From positions 62,001 through 126,000 of IMG/VR virus record IMGVR_UViG_3300007512_000009: 64,000 bases of DNA; one strand, written 5' to 3'. Both the position numbers and the translations under genes were made by a program. How positions within the stretch are numbered: the stretch's first letter is position 1; each line of letters opens with the position of its first letter. The notes beneath the pieces are model-generated. The model had not been told where the DNA came from. It did no database searches and worked only from the letters and a program-made list of their open reading frames with translations. This document shows positions 19,372 through 28,557 of the stretch, one piece after another. This stretch comes from a virus.

Positions 19372-20775
19372 ATGAACGAGTATATTTCGCCCCTAAGTAA
19401 CCGATATGGGTCAGATGATATGAAATACATCTGGTCAGAGCAAAACAAAATAATGACTTGGAGACACCTATGGTGTGCTTTAGCAGAAACACAAAAAGAA
19501 CTTGGTGTCAGCATTATCACTGATAATCAACTTAAAGAAATGAAGGATGCAGTAAATAAAATAGACCTTTCTGCAATCCAAAATTACGAATCCAAAACGA
19601 AACACGATGTAGTAGCAAATATTCATGCGTTTGGTGCAATTGCAACTAATGCTAAACCAATTATTCATCTTGGGGCTACTAGTCAATTTGTGGTTGATAA
19701 TGCAGAATCCATTATGGTGAGAGATTCGTTGGTCAAACTCATTATAAAAACAGCAGAAGTAATCGATAGTCTATCGAATTTTGCTCTAGACAATGCAAAT
19801 CTACCAACAGTTGGTTTAACCCATCTACAACCTGCACAACCAACTACAGTTGGAAAAAGAGCAACAATGTGGATTCAAGATTTTGTTACTACAATAGAAG
19901 ACTTGGGTTTTAGACTAGATAAGATTAAGTTCAGAGGCGCAAAAGGTACTACAGGAACACAAGCATCGTTTTTAAATTTGTTTAATGGTGATGCTGAAAA
20001 GGTGCAAATTATGGATGAAATGATTGCATCCAAACTTGGATTTGACCAATCTAGTCTATCAAGAATTATTGGACAATCAGCCCCAAGAATAAACGATGTA
20101 TTATTAGTTTCATCTGTTTGTCTTATTGCATCTGCAGCCAGCAAATTTGCAAACGATATCCGTATTTTGAGTAGCAAAAGGGAAATATCAGAAGGTTTTG
20201 ATTCAAATAACCAAGTTGGTTCGTCTGCAATGGCATATAAGCAAAATCCAATCATCTGTGAAAAAATTTGTTCACTATCACGATATCTAATATCTCTTGT
20301 TCAAAATCCATATCATACTGCAGCCAGCCAATGGATGGAAAGAACTTTGGATGATTCAGCAAATAAGAGATTATTATTACCAGAAGTTTTTATTATAGCA
20401 GATGAGATTTTAGATTCGGTATTTAAGGTGGTAAATAATATGGTAGTAAACACTAATATGATACGTAAACACTATGAAGAAGAGTTACCTTTCTTTATTA
20501 CTGAAAATGTTGTAATTGAAGCAGTCAAAAAGAACGGTGTAGATAGACAGGTAGCACATGAGGAAATTAGAAAATTAGCAATAGATACCAAAGGTCGTGT
20601 TAATGCTGGTAAAACTAACAATTTAATATATAGAATTTCTAGGAAAAAGATTTTTAAAGATATAAATGTTAGAGAGATGTTAGATTTAAAATATACTGGG
20701 CTAGCAGAGGAACAAACTAAATGGTATATTCAAAATATAGTTGCACCAGTTAAAAGGCTATATTTAAACAAATAA
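19372..20775 (+). CDS. purB: Adenylosuccinate lyase PurB
   Basis: A 467-residue enzyme of the fumarase/aspartase superfamily. It would convert SAICAR to AICAR and adenylosuccinate to AMP, releasing fumarate. The N-terminus ISPLSNRYGSDDMKYIWSE is typical of PurB; TKHDVVANIHAF, GLTHLQPAQPTTVGKR and the signature loop GSSAMAYKQNP (residues 283-293) form the active site. In the signature the usual Pro is Ala. Length is normal for a bacterial PurB, and it looks intact. It lies between 47 and 46 with no promoter of its own that I trust, so it is probably read from upstream. Confidence 0.94.
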   Translation: MNEYISPLSNRYGSDDMKYIWSEQNKIMTWRHLWCALAETQKELGVSIITDNQLKEMKDAVNKIDLSAIQNYESKTKHDVVANIHAFGAIATNAKPIIHLGATSQFVVDNAESIMVRDSLVKLIIKTAEVIDSLSNFALDNANLPTVGLTHLQPAQPTTVGKRATMWIQDFVTTIEDLGFRLDKIKFRGAKGTTGTQASFLNLFNGDAEKVQIMDEMIASKLGFDQSSLSRIIGQSAPRINDVLLVSSVCLIASAASKFANDIRILSSKREISEGFDSNNQVGSSAMAYKQNPIICEKICSLSRYLISLVQNPYHTAASQWMERTLDDSANKRLLLPEVFIIADEILDSVFKVVNNMVVNTNMIRKHYEEELPFFITENVVIEAVKKNGVDRQVAHEEIRKLAIDTKGRVNAGKTNNLIYRISRKKIFKDINVREMLDLKYTGLAEEQTKWYIQNIVAPVKRLYLNK

Positions 20776-20778
20776 TAA

Positions 20779-20807
20779 TTGATTGCGATGAGCCTATCTG
20801 ATATAAT
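20779..20807 (+). promoter_or_regulatory. Early sigma70-type promoter for gene 46
   Basis: TTGATT, 17-base spacer and TATAAT with extended TGA. AGCC (20791-20794) is 7 bases before the -10. The gene 46 ATG starts only 10 bases after the -10 and no ribosome site is visible, so the mRNA would have a leader of about 2-3 bases. Confidence 0.78.
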
Positions 20808-20816
20808 GTATTTAAG

Positions 20817-22577
20817 ATGTTAATATTTAAAAAATTATCATGGAAGAATTTTCTATCCACTGGTAATGTACCTATAGAGGTATATTTAGACAAGTATAAT
20901 ACTACTTTAATATCTGGTGATAATGGGGCGGGAAAATCTACGATGCTAGATGCTCTGACCTTTTCTCTATTTGGTAGTTCTTTTAGGGGGATATCACTTA
21001 GTGGTAGAAGAAAAATCGCTAACACAGTAAACAGCGTAAATGAAAAAGATTGTATGGTAGAAGTAGAATTTTATACCAACAATCATGAATATAAAGTCGT
21101 TCGTGGTTTAAAACCAAAGATTTTTGAAATTTATAAAGATGGGGTATTAGTTCCTCAAGAAGCAACTGTATTAGACTACCAAAAAATCCTAGAAGAACAA
21201 ATATTAAAGATGTCATATAAGGCATTTTGTCAAATTGTTATTTTGGGTTCTTCAAATTATACACCGTTTATGAAATTGTCTGCTAAGGATAGACGAAACA
21301 TCGTTGAAGATTTATTAGACATTAATATATTTTCTGTGATGAATAACTTGCTAAGGTCTAGAGTTTCAGAGAATAAAATTAAATTATCGGATGTGGTTAA
21401 TCAAATCAATGTAATCAAATCAAAGATAGATGGTCATAAAAACCTAATAAACAAAATGGAAGAGAAATCTAAAGAATCTGTGCAAGGTTACAAAGAAGAA
21501 TTGGATACGACCAACAATCAAATTGAAGATTTAGAAAAAAATATAAAAGAATATCAAAGTCAAATTGACGAATTTATGAAAGAAATTGGGGATGAAAATT
21601 CTCTTTCTTCTAAACTCCTGAAAGCAGAATCTATAGAAAAGCAACTTGTATTCAGTATAAAAAAGAATAAGAAGGATATAGATTTTTATGAGGATAACAA
21701 CTCATGTCCAGTATGTGACCAAAACATAGATGATGAGATAAAAAAGGATAAGATTGATGCAAAAAATGTCAAAATAAAAGAATTGGAAGATGCAGTAGAC
21801 CAAATCAGTAAAACCATAAATGATACAGGTGAGTTACTGAGCAAAGTAAATTCTACATTGAAAGATGTGAGAGTAGTCGAGGATAAAATATCAGAGTCCA
21901 ATAATAATATATCAGTTTGTAATAGGTATATAACCAAAATAAATGACAACATTAAAGAAATAACAGAAGACAAAGAAGACTTACAAACAGAAAGAGAATC
22001 TTTAGTAAAACTGGAATCAGAACATAATATTTTAGATTTAGAGAGAAGAGAGATGGTAAGTTTTAGAGAGAATCTTGAAACTGTGAGTTCTCTATTAAAA
22101 GATACAGGTATCAAGTCTAAAATAATCGGTTATTATTTACCAATAATGAATAAATTGATTAACCAGTATTTGTCCTCTATGGGGTTTTTTTGTCAGTTTA
22201 CATTAGACGAGAACTTCGATGAAACAATTAAAAGTAGATATAGGGATGACTTTACTTATTTCAACTTTAGTGAAGGTGAAAGATTGAGAATAGACCTCTC
22301 TCTTTTGCTTGCTTGGAGAGAAATAGCAAGACTTAAGAACAGCGTTAACTGCAACCTCTTATTATTGGATGAAGTTTTCGATTCCAGTCTTGATATGGTT
22401 GGTACAGAGGAGTTTTTGAAAATATTGAATAGCCTCGGTAATAAAGCAAATGTGTTTGTTATAACACATAAAGCAGACCAACTTATTGATAAATTCCAAA
22501 ATAATATACATTTTATAAAGAAAGGTAACTTCAGTGAAATCAAATTTAACATGCACAAACCAGAAGACAATGGTTGA
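20817..22577 (+). CDS. 46: Recombination ATPase subunit gp46 (Rad50/SbcC-like)
   Basis: A 586-residue SMC-type ATPase. Walker A GDNGAGKST is at 34-42, a zinc hook CPVC at 297-300 within the coiled-coil arms (about 165-440), and the C-terminal half has the signature FSEGERLRIDLSLLLAWREI and Walker B LLLLDEVFDSSLD. T4 gp46 is 560 residues. The start MLIFKKLSWKNF is set by homology and leaves almost no leader after its promoter. It works with gp47 on DNA ends. Its end overlaps the next gene by eight bases. Confidence 0.96.
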   Translation: MLIFKKLSWKNFLSTGNVPIEVYLDKYNTTLISGDNGAGKSTMLDALTFSLFGSSFRGISLSGRRKIANTVNSVNEKDCMVEVEFYTNNHEYKVVRGLKPKIFEIYKDGVLVPQEATVLDYQKILEEQILKMSYKAFCQIVILGSSNYTPFMKLSAKDRRNIVEDLLDINIFSVMNNLLRSRVSENKIKLSDVVNQINVIKSKIDGHKNLINKMEEKSKESVQGYKEELDTTNNQIEDLEKNIKEYQSQIDEFMKEIGDENSLSSKLLKAESIEKQLVFSIKKNKKDIDFYEDNNSCPVCDQNIDDEIKKDKIDAKNVKIKELEDAVDQISKTINDTGELLSKVNSTLKDVRVVEDKISESNNNISVCNRYITKINDNIKEITEDKEDLQTERESLVKLESEHNILDLERREMVSFRENLETVSSLLKDTGIKSKIIGYYLPIMNKLINQYLSSMGFFCQFTLDENFDETIKSRYRDDFTYFNFSEGERLRIDLSLLLAWREIARLKNSVNCNLLLLDEVFDSSLDMVGTEEFLKILNSLGNKANVFVITHKADQLIDKFQNNIHFIKKGNFSEIKFNMHKPEDNG

Positions 22578-24168
22578 CAATAGTTTTTATGAGCGAAACA
22601 ACTGGGTAATTAATTCTCATATGAATTGTTATTACCAAGATTTAGCAAATATGACTCCTGACGAATTTAGAGAGTGGGTTATCAAAATGCGTAAAATTGT
22701 AAAAGAATCTTGGGATTTATATGGTTGTCCACCACGGATTGGTAAATCTAAAGAAGCAGTTATTGAGCAATTTAATAAAATGGCGGAATTTCCTGTTCAT
22801 GAGTTTACCTACACTGATGAGTTATCAGATATTGAAGATGATGTAATCATAAACAAATCACGTGTTGGTGGAGAAGCAGACCAGTGGTTTAGCAACATGA
22901 TGAAGACTCGTATCAACTACACAGAGAAGGACAACGGTTATTCAATCTATGACCTATTTGCAGAAGACCGATTTTTAGAAAGAATGGTTAAAGCATCAAT
23001 GCGGCATTTCCGCAGAGATTCTCTTTATGAACATGCAAAATCAGCACTATGCAACGATGACAAATATTCGGTAGTAAGTGTAAGCAACGGTGAAGAATGG
23101 ATGGAAGCATTTCATAACAACCCAAAAATCTTCAAGGGTTACGACTTCATGCTTGAACAAACCAAAATGAGGGAAGGTGTGAACAGTGGTTATTATCAAG
23201 TTCAGCAATCCGACATTTTGCACCTAACAAGAGAACAGGTTAAGGAATATAAAGAAAAGGGATGGTTAGAATACCGAAATCACTCAACGTTTGATATTGA
23301 TGAAATGCCCGACAACATGGTATACAATATTCGTGTCTACAAAAAAGATAAAAAGATTTTTCCACGTGGATTTGCTTCCTTTAGGATTGGATATATTCAG
23401 GTGGCTGTTAATTTCCCGTCGATGACTGCTAAATACTTATATGAGAGATTTACTGAAAAAATCAAAGACCAAGAAGTTATTAACATCTATGACCCTTCTG
23501 CTGGCTGGGGTGGTCGCATACTTGGTGCTATGGCTGTTAGGGATGACCGTAGGATTCATTATATTGGTACTGACCCCAATACTGACAATTTCAATAATGA
23601 TGGTGATTACAGCAAGTATGCTTCTCTCGCAGATTTTTACAATACCAAAACTTATCGTGGAAATCCTATATTTTCCGAAACGAATACTTACGATGTTTTC
23701 CAAGAATGCTCAGAAGACATCCACCTCAACCCAGACTTCAAAAAGTACAAAGGAAAACTCGACCTTATCTTTACTTCACCGCCTTATTTCAACAGAGAGG
23801 CGTATAGCGAAGACTTCACTCAGTCGTATAAAAAATTTGGGTCGTCGTATGAAGCGTGGCGACACGGATTCCTAGCACCTACACTGGAAACCTGTGTTGA
23901 ATATTTAAGACCTAACAGATATCTATTATGGAATGTTGCAGACTTACTGGTAGGTAAGAACAAATTTCTACCTCTTGAGAAAGACTCTAGGGACATATTA
24001 GAATCTCTAGGTATGGAATATCAATACACTCTTAAGATGGCAATGGAGTTAATGCCTGGGCAAAATCGTTTAGACGAGAATGGTGTACCTATGTGTAAAA
24101 ATTATTGTAGAGTAAATGGTAAATATCTTAAATACGAACCAGTTTTTATCTTTAAAAAACCATCTTGA
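22570..24168 (+). CDS. SAM-dependent amino-methyltransferase with TSPPY motif
   Basis: A 532-residue protein. The C-terminal half is a methyltransferase: NIYDPSAGWGGRILGA (SAM-binding, from about 306) and DLIFTSPPYFNREAYS (TSPPY at 402-406), the catalytic motif of amino-methyltransferases acting on exocyclic N in DNA or RNA. FDIDEMPDNMVYNIRVYKKD and RGFASFRIGYIQ precede it. The first 230 residues match nothing I know. Phage DNA modification against restriction is the simplest role, but RNA or protein targets are possible. Start ATG at 22570 was chosen over the in-frame one at 22534 to limit overlap with gene 46. Confidence 0.72.
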   Translation: MVDNSFYERNNWVINSHMNCYYQDLANMTPDEFREWVIKMRKIVKESWDLYGCPPRIGKSKEAVIEQFNKMAEFPVHEFTYTDELSDIEDDVIINKSRVGGEADQWFSNMMKTRINYTEKDNGYSIYDLFAEDRFLERMVKASMRHFRRDSLYEHAKSALCNDDKYSVVSVSNGEEWMEAFHNNPKIFKGYDFMLEQTKMREGVNSGYYQVQQSDILHLTREQVKEYKEKGWLEYRNHSTFDIDEMPDNMVYNIRVYKKDKKIFPRGFASFRIGYIQVAVNFPSMTAKYLYERFTEKIKDQEVINIYDPSAGWGGRILGAMAVRDDRRIHYIGTDPNTDNFNNDGDYSKYASLADFYNTKTYRGNPIFSETNTYDVFQECSEDIHLNPDFKKYKGKLDLIFTSPPYFNREAYSEDFTQSYKKFGSSYEAWRHGFLAPTLETCVEYLRPNRYLLWNVADLLVGKNKFLPLEKDSRDILESLGMEYQYTLKMAMELMPGQNRLDENGVPMCKNYCRVNGKYLKYEPVFIFKKPS

Positions 24169-24193
24169 CCGAGTTTAGCCTTTAGAATATAAT
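24165..24193 (+). promoter_or_regulatory. Early promoter fused to the upstream stop codon
   Basis: TTGACC, 17-base spacer and TATAAT, with AGCC (24177-24180) 7 bases before the -10. The TGA stop of the methyltransferase gene (24166-24168) is part of the -35. The next ATG begins exactly 7 bases after the -10, at the expected +1. Confidence 0.85.
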
Positions 24194-24199
24194 ATAAGT

Positions 24200-25324
24200 A
24201 TGAGCAAACAAGTATCAACGATACAACAAGAGCCCAACAGGAATTGGATAAAAATAACTAAGGAAGACGCACCTTTTGAGGTCGTTTCGTGTTTATACTG
24301 GTACAGTGTTTATGCCACACCTAAGCAACTAAAAAAGTGGGTTTTGAACTACGTTAAAAACAACATAGACAAAAAATTGGTTAAAAACTATAGTAATGGT
24401 AACAGAAGCAACTATGAAAAAGTGGGTTCTGCATGTAGAATTTTAGAAAAAGGTTGTCCTATTGAATTCGTTAAGGAAATTATAGATGAAGGTCTTAACG
24501 AAATAAAAAAGAACACAATCTCCTCTAGAAAACGGTCTGCAAAGGCAGCAAAGAATTCTCTTAACAAGGTTAAAATTAATCCTAAGACCAAATTCGATAA
24601 TGAATTAGATGGATATATGTTTAAAATTCATTCTGAGGTAGATAGGTTGATAAACTATCCTAAAATTAAAAAGTCAGAATGGTTTGATGCTGAGAGTTAT
24701 TTTAAATCTAAGCACATAAAACCAGAGTTTGCTGTTGAAATTTTGAATCAGTTAAACCCAACTCTCAATGAATTGAAATTGGCCCTAGAGGGGGAAGATG
24801 AACAATTAGTTGAAGCATACAGTTACCTTAAGAGGAGACACCACACTAGACTAATAGAATTTGTTGGTGATGTAGTAGGGGTCGCTAAAAAATACTCCAA
24901 TAAGAGAACCTTCACCAAAAAAGGCAAGAAAAAGAGAAAGAAATCCACAACACCAGACATGATGGTTAAAAAATTGCCTTATCTAGAAAAATATGATGAG
25001 TTAAATTTAATCTCTGAAGACCCAAAAGATATTATAGGTGCTACAGCACTGTTTATATACAATGTGCAAAGTAGACTGATATACATGTATATAGCAGACA
25101 GTAAGGGGTTATCAGTTAAGGGTGCTTCTATTATAGGATTCGATAAAAAGAAATCATTGATTAAGAAATTAAGGAATCCAAAGCATACTATGCACATGGT
25201 TAGCGGTAATAAGGCTAAATTAACAAAAAAATTCGTGGTGCAACATATCAAAGATGTAAAGACCGTAGAAAAACCAGTTAGGGAAAAACTAAACAAAAAC
25301 TGCATTATAGTTAGGATATTTTAA
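24200..25324 (+). CDS. Conserved-type unknown protein, basic, predicted leaderless
   Basis: A 374-residue basic protein that I do not recognise as a named family, though T4-like marine phages often have a protein of this kind beside rnh. The N-terminal 100 residues are compact with aromatic residues (SCLYWYSVYATPKQLKKWVL); residues about 105-125 and 240-260 are Lys/Arg-rich linkers; the C-terminal 110 residues are beta-rich with LFIYNVQSRLIYMYI and end in an Ile/Val/Arg-rich strand. Nucleic-acid binding is plausible from charge only. Its promoter predicts transcription from the A of the ATG, and no ribosome site is visible. Confidence 0.7.
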   Translation: MSKQVSTIQQEPNRNWIKITKEDAPFEVVSCLYWYSVYATPKQLKKWVLNYVKNNIDKKLVKNYSNGNRSNYEKVGSACRILEKGCPIEFVKEIIDEGLNEIKKNTISSRKRSAKAAKNSLNKVKINPKTKFDNELDGYMFKIHSEVDRLINYPKIKKSEWFDAESYFKSKHIKPEFAVEILNQLNPTLNELKLALEGEDEQLVEAYSYLKRRHHTRLIEFVGDVVGVAKKYSNKRTFTKKGKKKRKKSTTPDMMVKKLPYLEKYDELNLISEDPKDIIGATALFIYNVQSRLIYMYIADSKGLSVKGASIIGFDKKKSLIKKLRNPKHTMHMVSGNKAKLTKKFVVQHIKDVKTVEKPVREKLNKNCIIVRIF

Positions 25325-25326
25325 GG

Positions 25327-26217
25327 GTGATACTTTTAGACACAAACCAAATAATGATTTCAAACCTTTTTGCAACAAAAGGTCAAAAGTTTGATAGTGG
25401 GTTACTTACACTAAATGATATAAGACATGCTGTTCTAAAGGGTATACTTTATTATGAGGGTAGATTTAAAAACAGGTTTGGGGATATAGTATTATGTTAC
25501 GATTCTGGAAACTATTGGAGAACAAAACAGTTTCCCCACTATAAAGCAAATAGAAAAAAGAAACAGAAATCCGATTGTATAGACTGGCACAAAATTTATG
25601 ATTTGTTTAGTACCGTAAGAGAAGAGATAAAAGATAGTTTCCCTTACGTAACCATGCATGTTGAAACTGTAGAGGCAGATGACATTATTTCTGTTTTAGT
25701 AGAAGAATACAATAATAAAAGTTTTGTCGTAAGACAAGATGAAACTCTTATTGTATCTGCAGACAAGGATTTCCAACAACTTCAACGATACGAGGGTGTT
25801 TTTCAGTATAGTCCAAACGCAAAAGATTTTATAAAATGCGATGACCCTGTAGGATTTTTAATCGAACACATTATTAGAGGTGATTCATCAGATGGTATAC
25901 CTAATGTCTTATCTGATGATGATGCGTTGATAAACTCGGACAAAAAACAAACCATTATGTCCGCTAAAAGGTTTAATGCTGTTATGGAAGAGGTAAAAAC
26001 AAGAAAAATAGTAAGTTCGGATTCCAAGTTCAGAAGAAACTGGTTCAGAAACAAAAATCTAATAGATTTGGGTTGCATACCAAAAGATAGCAAAAAAATG
26101 ATTACTAAAGAATATTATAAAGAAATCTCCTCTAGGCATATGAAAAAAACCAATCCAACATCAATGGAATATCTGATATCGAATAGATTGGGTAATTTAA
26201 CTGAGTTTTTGAATTAG
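25327..26217 (+). CDS. rnh: RNase H / 5'-3' exonuclease (T4 Rnh-like)
   Basis: A 296-residue FEN-family nuclease that removes RNA primers from lagging-strand fragments. Conserved acidic motifs are ILLDTNQ at the N-terminus, VLCYDSGNYWRTKQFPHYKA, VEADDIISVLVEE and VSADKDFQQL; IIRGDSSDGIPNV is the helix-hairpin region. T4 Rnh is 305 residues. It begins with GTG two bases after the previous stop, so coupled translation is likely. Confidence 0.94.
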   Translation: MILLDTNQIMISNLFATKGQKFDSGLLTLNDIRHAVLKGILYYEGRFKNRFGDIVLCYDSGNYWRTKQFPHYKANRKKKQKSDCIDWHKIYDLFSTVREEIKDSFPYVTMHVETVEADDIISVLVEEYNNKSFVVRQDETLIVSADKDFQQLQRYEGVFQYSPNAKDFIKCDDPVGFLIEHIIRGDSSDGIPNVLSDDDALINSDKKQTIMSAKRFNAVMEEVKTRKIVSSDSKFRRNWFRNKNLIDLGCIPKDSKKMITKEYYKEISSRHMKKTNPTSMEYLISNRLGNLTEFLN

Positions 26218-26229
26218 GTAACGGTAGGA

Positions 26230-26403
26230 ATGTCCGATAAAAAGAAAAAAGAAAAGACACCACAACAAAAAAAATTGTTTTTTAACGGCAAAAATAAGAA
26301 AAAACAAAGAAAACGTAAGAGTAGACACGGTGCCAATCAGTTTACTAAAGAACATGGTAATGATATTGAATTCACTGACAATTTTGAAAAGTTTGGTAGT
26401 TGA
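26230..26403 (+). CDS. Small basic protein (57 aa)
   Basis: A short open frame between rnh and the clamp gene promoter. The product is extremely Lys-rich for the first 36 residues (MSDKKKKEKTPQQKK and KKKQRKRKSRHG) and more acidic at the end. The upstream AGGA is close to the ATG. Its stop TGA is embedded in the -35 of the next promoter, as at two other early promoters here, which supports it being real. Function unknown; nucleic-acid binding is plausible from charge. Confidence 0.6.
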   Translation: MSDKKKKEKTPQQKKLFFNGKNKKKQRKRKSRHGANQFTKEHGNDIEFTDNFEKFGS

Positions 26404-26428
26404 CCAGTATCCGCCATCATGGTATAAT
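26400..26428 (+). promoter_or_regulatory. Early promoter for gene 45
   Basis: TTGACC, 17-base spacer and TATAAT with extended TGG. CGCC lies 7 bases before the -10, one base from AGCC. The stop codon of the 57-residue gene is within the -35. A GGAG site and the gene 45 ATG follow 24 bases later. Confidence 0.85.
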
Positions 26429-26451
26429 ATATTCAACATGGAGCAACAAAA

Positions 26452-27141
26452 ATGACCACAGCAACAAAAATGAAAATATCAAAAGAAACGATAGGGCTAT
26501 TGAAGAATTTTGCATCTATTAATTCTAACATACTTGTTAAGACTGGTAGCAAAATCAAAACTATATCAAATTACAAGAATGTCTTAGCGGAGGCAACCGT
26601 AGAAGAGTCTTTTGATATCGAATTCGGAATCTGGGATTTAAATAAATTCTTAGGTACTGTGTCGCTATTCGAATCACCAACTTTTGAATTTAATCAAAAA
26701 AACGTAGTTATAGAGGGGAAAAATGGTGCTACAGTCGTGTATTACTATTCAGAACCGAAATTGTTAACAACAGTCAATAAAGAACTGAAGATACCTGAAG
26801 CGGTTGTTCACTGTGAAATCAAGGAAGAAGATTTTAAAGAGATTCAACGGGCGGCAGGTGTACTTCAACTACCAGACCTTAAAATTTCCTCTGAAGGTGA
26901 TAAAATTAACTTGACTGTTCATGATAGGAAAGACCCTTCATCAAATAGTTGGACATTCGAAGTCGGTGATAACATCGAAGATGCAGATTTTTCATTCTTG
27001 TTCAAGGTTGAAAATATGAAGATGTTATCTGGTGATTATAATGTAGAAATTTGCAAAAACAGTGTAGCGAAATTTAGTAACAAAGCGATTGACTTAAGTT
27101 ATTGGGTTGCTATGGAGCCGGATTCAACATACAATGCGTAA
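26452..27141 (+). CDS. 45: Sliding clamp gp45
   Basis: A 229-residue processivity clamp, close to T4 gp45 (228). MKISKETIGLLKNFASINSN, then SFDIEFGIWDLNKFLGTVSL and the C-terminal KFSNKAIDLSYWVAMEPDS are family hallmarks. It tethers DNA polymerase and, in T4, links replication to late transcription through gp55 and gp33. The next gene begins eight bases before this stop. Confidence 0.96.
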   Translation: MTTATKMKISKETIGLLKNFASINSNILVKTGSKIKTISNYKNVLAEATVEESFDIEFGIWDLNKFLGTVSLFESPTFEFNQKNVVIEGKNGATVVYYYSEPKLLTTVNKELKIPEAVVHCEIKEEDFKEIQRAAGVLQLPDLKISSEGDKINLTVHDRKDPSSNSWTFEVGDNIEDADFSFLFKVENMKMLSGDYNVEICKNSVAKFSNKAIDLSYWVAMEPDSTYNA

Positions 27142-27604
27142 TAAAACAATATATATAGCAGGCCCTATGAGGGGAAAACCAAATTGGAATTATGAAGCGT
27201 TTGACAGGACAGAAAAAATGCTTTCTAAAATGGGTTGGAATGTGGTTAATCCTGCCACACTAGACGAAAATTCTAAAGAAACTCAAGGGTTGCATTGCGA
27301 ACCAGACGAGTTTGACCCAGATAGTAATACCCGCCACAGAGATGTAAATAGAAAGATTATGAAGCGTGATTTGGATGCAATATGCGATAATTGTGATGCC
27401 ATCTATATGTTAGAAGGGTGGCAAATGAGTCAAGGTGCTTGTGCAGAATTTTACTTATCTTGTTCTATTGGTCTAACGATTCTCTATGAAAACACTATTG
27501 ACAAAACCATTTCTGCTGATTTTGAGTATGATGATGGGGTTAAATCTCACACTAACCCTAAGTTACCAACAAAAGAGTGGGATAGGTTCACTAGTCCAAA
27601 ATGA
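27134..27604 (+). CDS. DUF4406 protein, nucleoside deoxyribosyltransferase-like fold
   Basis: A 156-residue protein beginning with a strand-loop YIAGPMRGKPNWNYEAFDRT, then KMGWNVVNPATLDE and, later, RDLDAICDNCDAIYMLEGWQ with a following SQGACAEF motif. This is the DUF4406 family, related in fold to nucleoside 2-deoxyribosyltransferases. A nucleotide-salvage or signalling role is possible but unproven. ATG at 27134 overlaps the gene 45 stop and is preferred over the upstream in-frame start. It sits between clamp and clamp loader genes, and its end overlaps gene 44 by four bases. Confidence 0.8.
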   Translation: MRNKTIYIAGPMRGKPNWNYEAFDRTEKMLSKMGWNVVNPATLDENSKETQGLHCEPDEFDPDSNTRHRDVNRKIMKRDLDAICDNCDAIYMLEGWQMSQGACAEFYLSCSIGLTILYENTIDKTISADFEYDDGVKSHTNPKLPTKEWDRFTSPK

Positions 27605-28557
27605 CGATAACAATGACAGAAAACAAATCTTACTTATGGGTTGAAAAATATCGACCCTCTACTATTGATGAATGCATTCTTCCTGAACGATTGAAGAAGA
27701 CATTCAAAGATATGATAAAATCTGGTGAATCCCAAAACCTCCTCTTATCAGGAAGTGCAGGTTGCGGCAAGACTACTGTTGCAAAGGCTCTATGTAGTGA
27801 ACTTGAAACAGACTGGATGGTGATTAACTGCTCTGAAGACGGCAACATCGACACTCTGAGAACAAGAATCCGTAGTTTTGCTAGTACTGTGTCCTTGACA
27901 GGGTCCAAAAAAGTTGTAATTTTGGACGAATTTGATTATGCTAATGCACAGTCTATGCAACCTGCACTTCGTGGATTCATTGAGGAATTTGCTAATAACT
28001 GCAGATTTATCCTCACCTGTAATTTTAAAAACAGAATTATTGAACCTATCCACTCACGGTGCACCTGTATTCATTTCCAATTCGGTAAGAAGGATATGAG
28101 TACAATGTCTGCACAGTTTATGGAGAGAGTAAAGTACATATTGAATGATGAAAATGTTCCCTATGAAGATAAAGTTATAGCAAAATTGATTGTTCGCTAT
28201 ATGCCTGACTTTAGAAGGATAATTAATGAATTGCAACGGTATTCTATTGCAGGTACAATTGATGTCGGTATTCTTGCTGACATTGAAAACATTAAAATTA
28301 ACGACTTAATGACATCAATGAAAAGTAAAAATTTTCAAGAAGTTAGAAAATGGGTAGTTGATAACTTAGACAATGACCAAGTACAAATTTTTAAAAAGAT
28401 TTATGATAATTTATCGGATTGCCTTGAACCACAAAGTATCCCGGCCGCAATTCTCATTATTGCAGAGTATCAATATAAGGCGGCCTTCGTAGCAGACCAA
28501 GAAATAAACATGACTGCGTGTTGCACAGAGTTAATGATGGAGTGTACCTTTAAATGA
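27601..28557 (+). CDS. 44: Clamp loader large subunit gp44
   Basis: A 318-residue AAA+ ATPase that, with gp62, opens the clamp and loads it on primer ends. Motifs: WVEKYRPSTIDECILP, Walker A GSAGCGKT (51-58), Walker B ILDEFD (107-112) and an arginine-finger HSRC near 152. T4 gp44 is 319 residues. A second ATG at 27613 is possible. The gene overlaps groES by four bases. Confidence 0.97.
   Translation: MTITMTENKSYLWVEKYRPSTIDECILPERLKKTFKDMIKSGESQNLLLSGSAGCGKTTVAKALCSELETDWMVINCSEDGNIDTLRTRIRSFASTVSLTGSKKVVILDEFDYANAQSMQPALRGFIEEFANNCRFILTCNFKNRIIEPIHSRCTCIHFQFGKKDMSTMSAQFMERVKYILNDENVPYEDKVIAKLIVRYMPDFRRIINELQRYSIAGTIDVGILADIENIKINDLMTSMKSKNFQEVRKWVVDNLDNDQVQIFKKIYDNLSDCLEPQSIPAAILIIAEYQYKAAFVADQEINMTACCTELMMECTFK

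Noticed and set aside
22574-22579. TTGACA at the end of gene 46
   Set aside because: It overlaps a stop codon like true promoters here, but no -10 is present 17 bases downstream.
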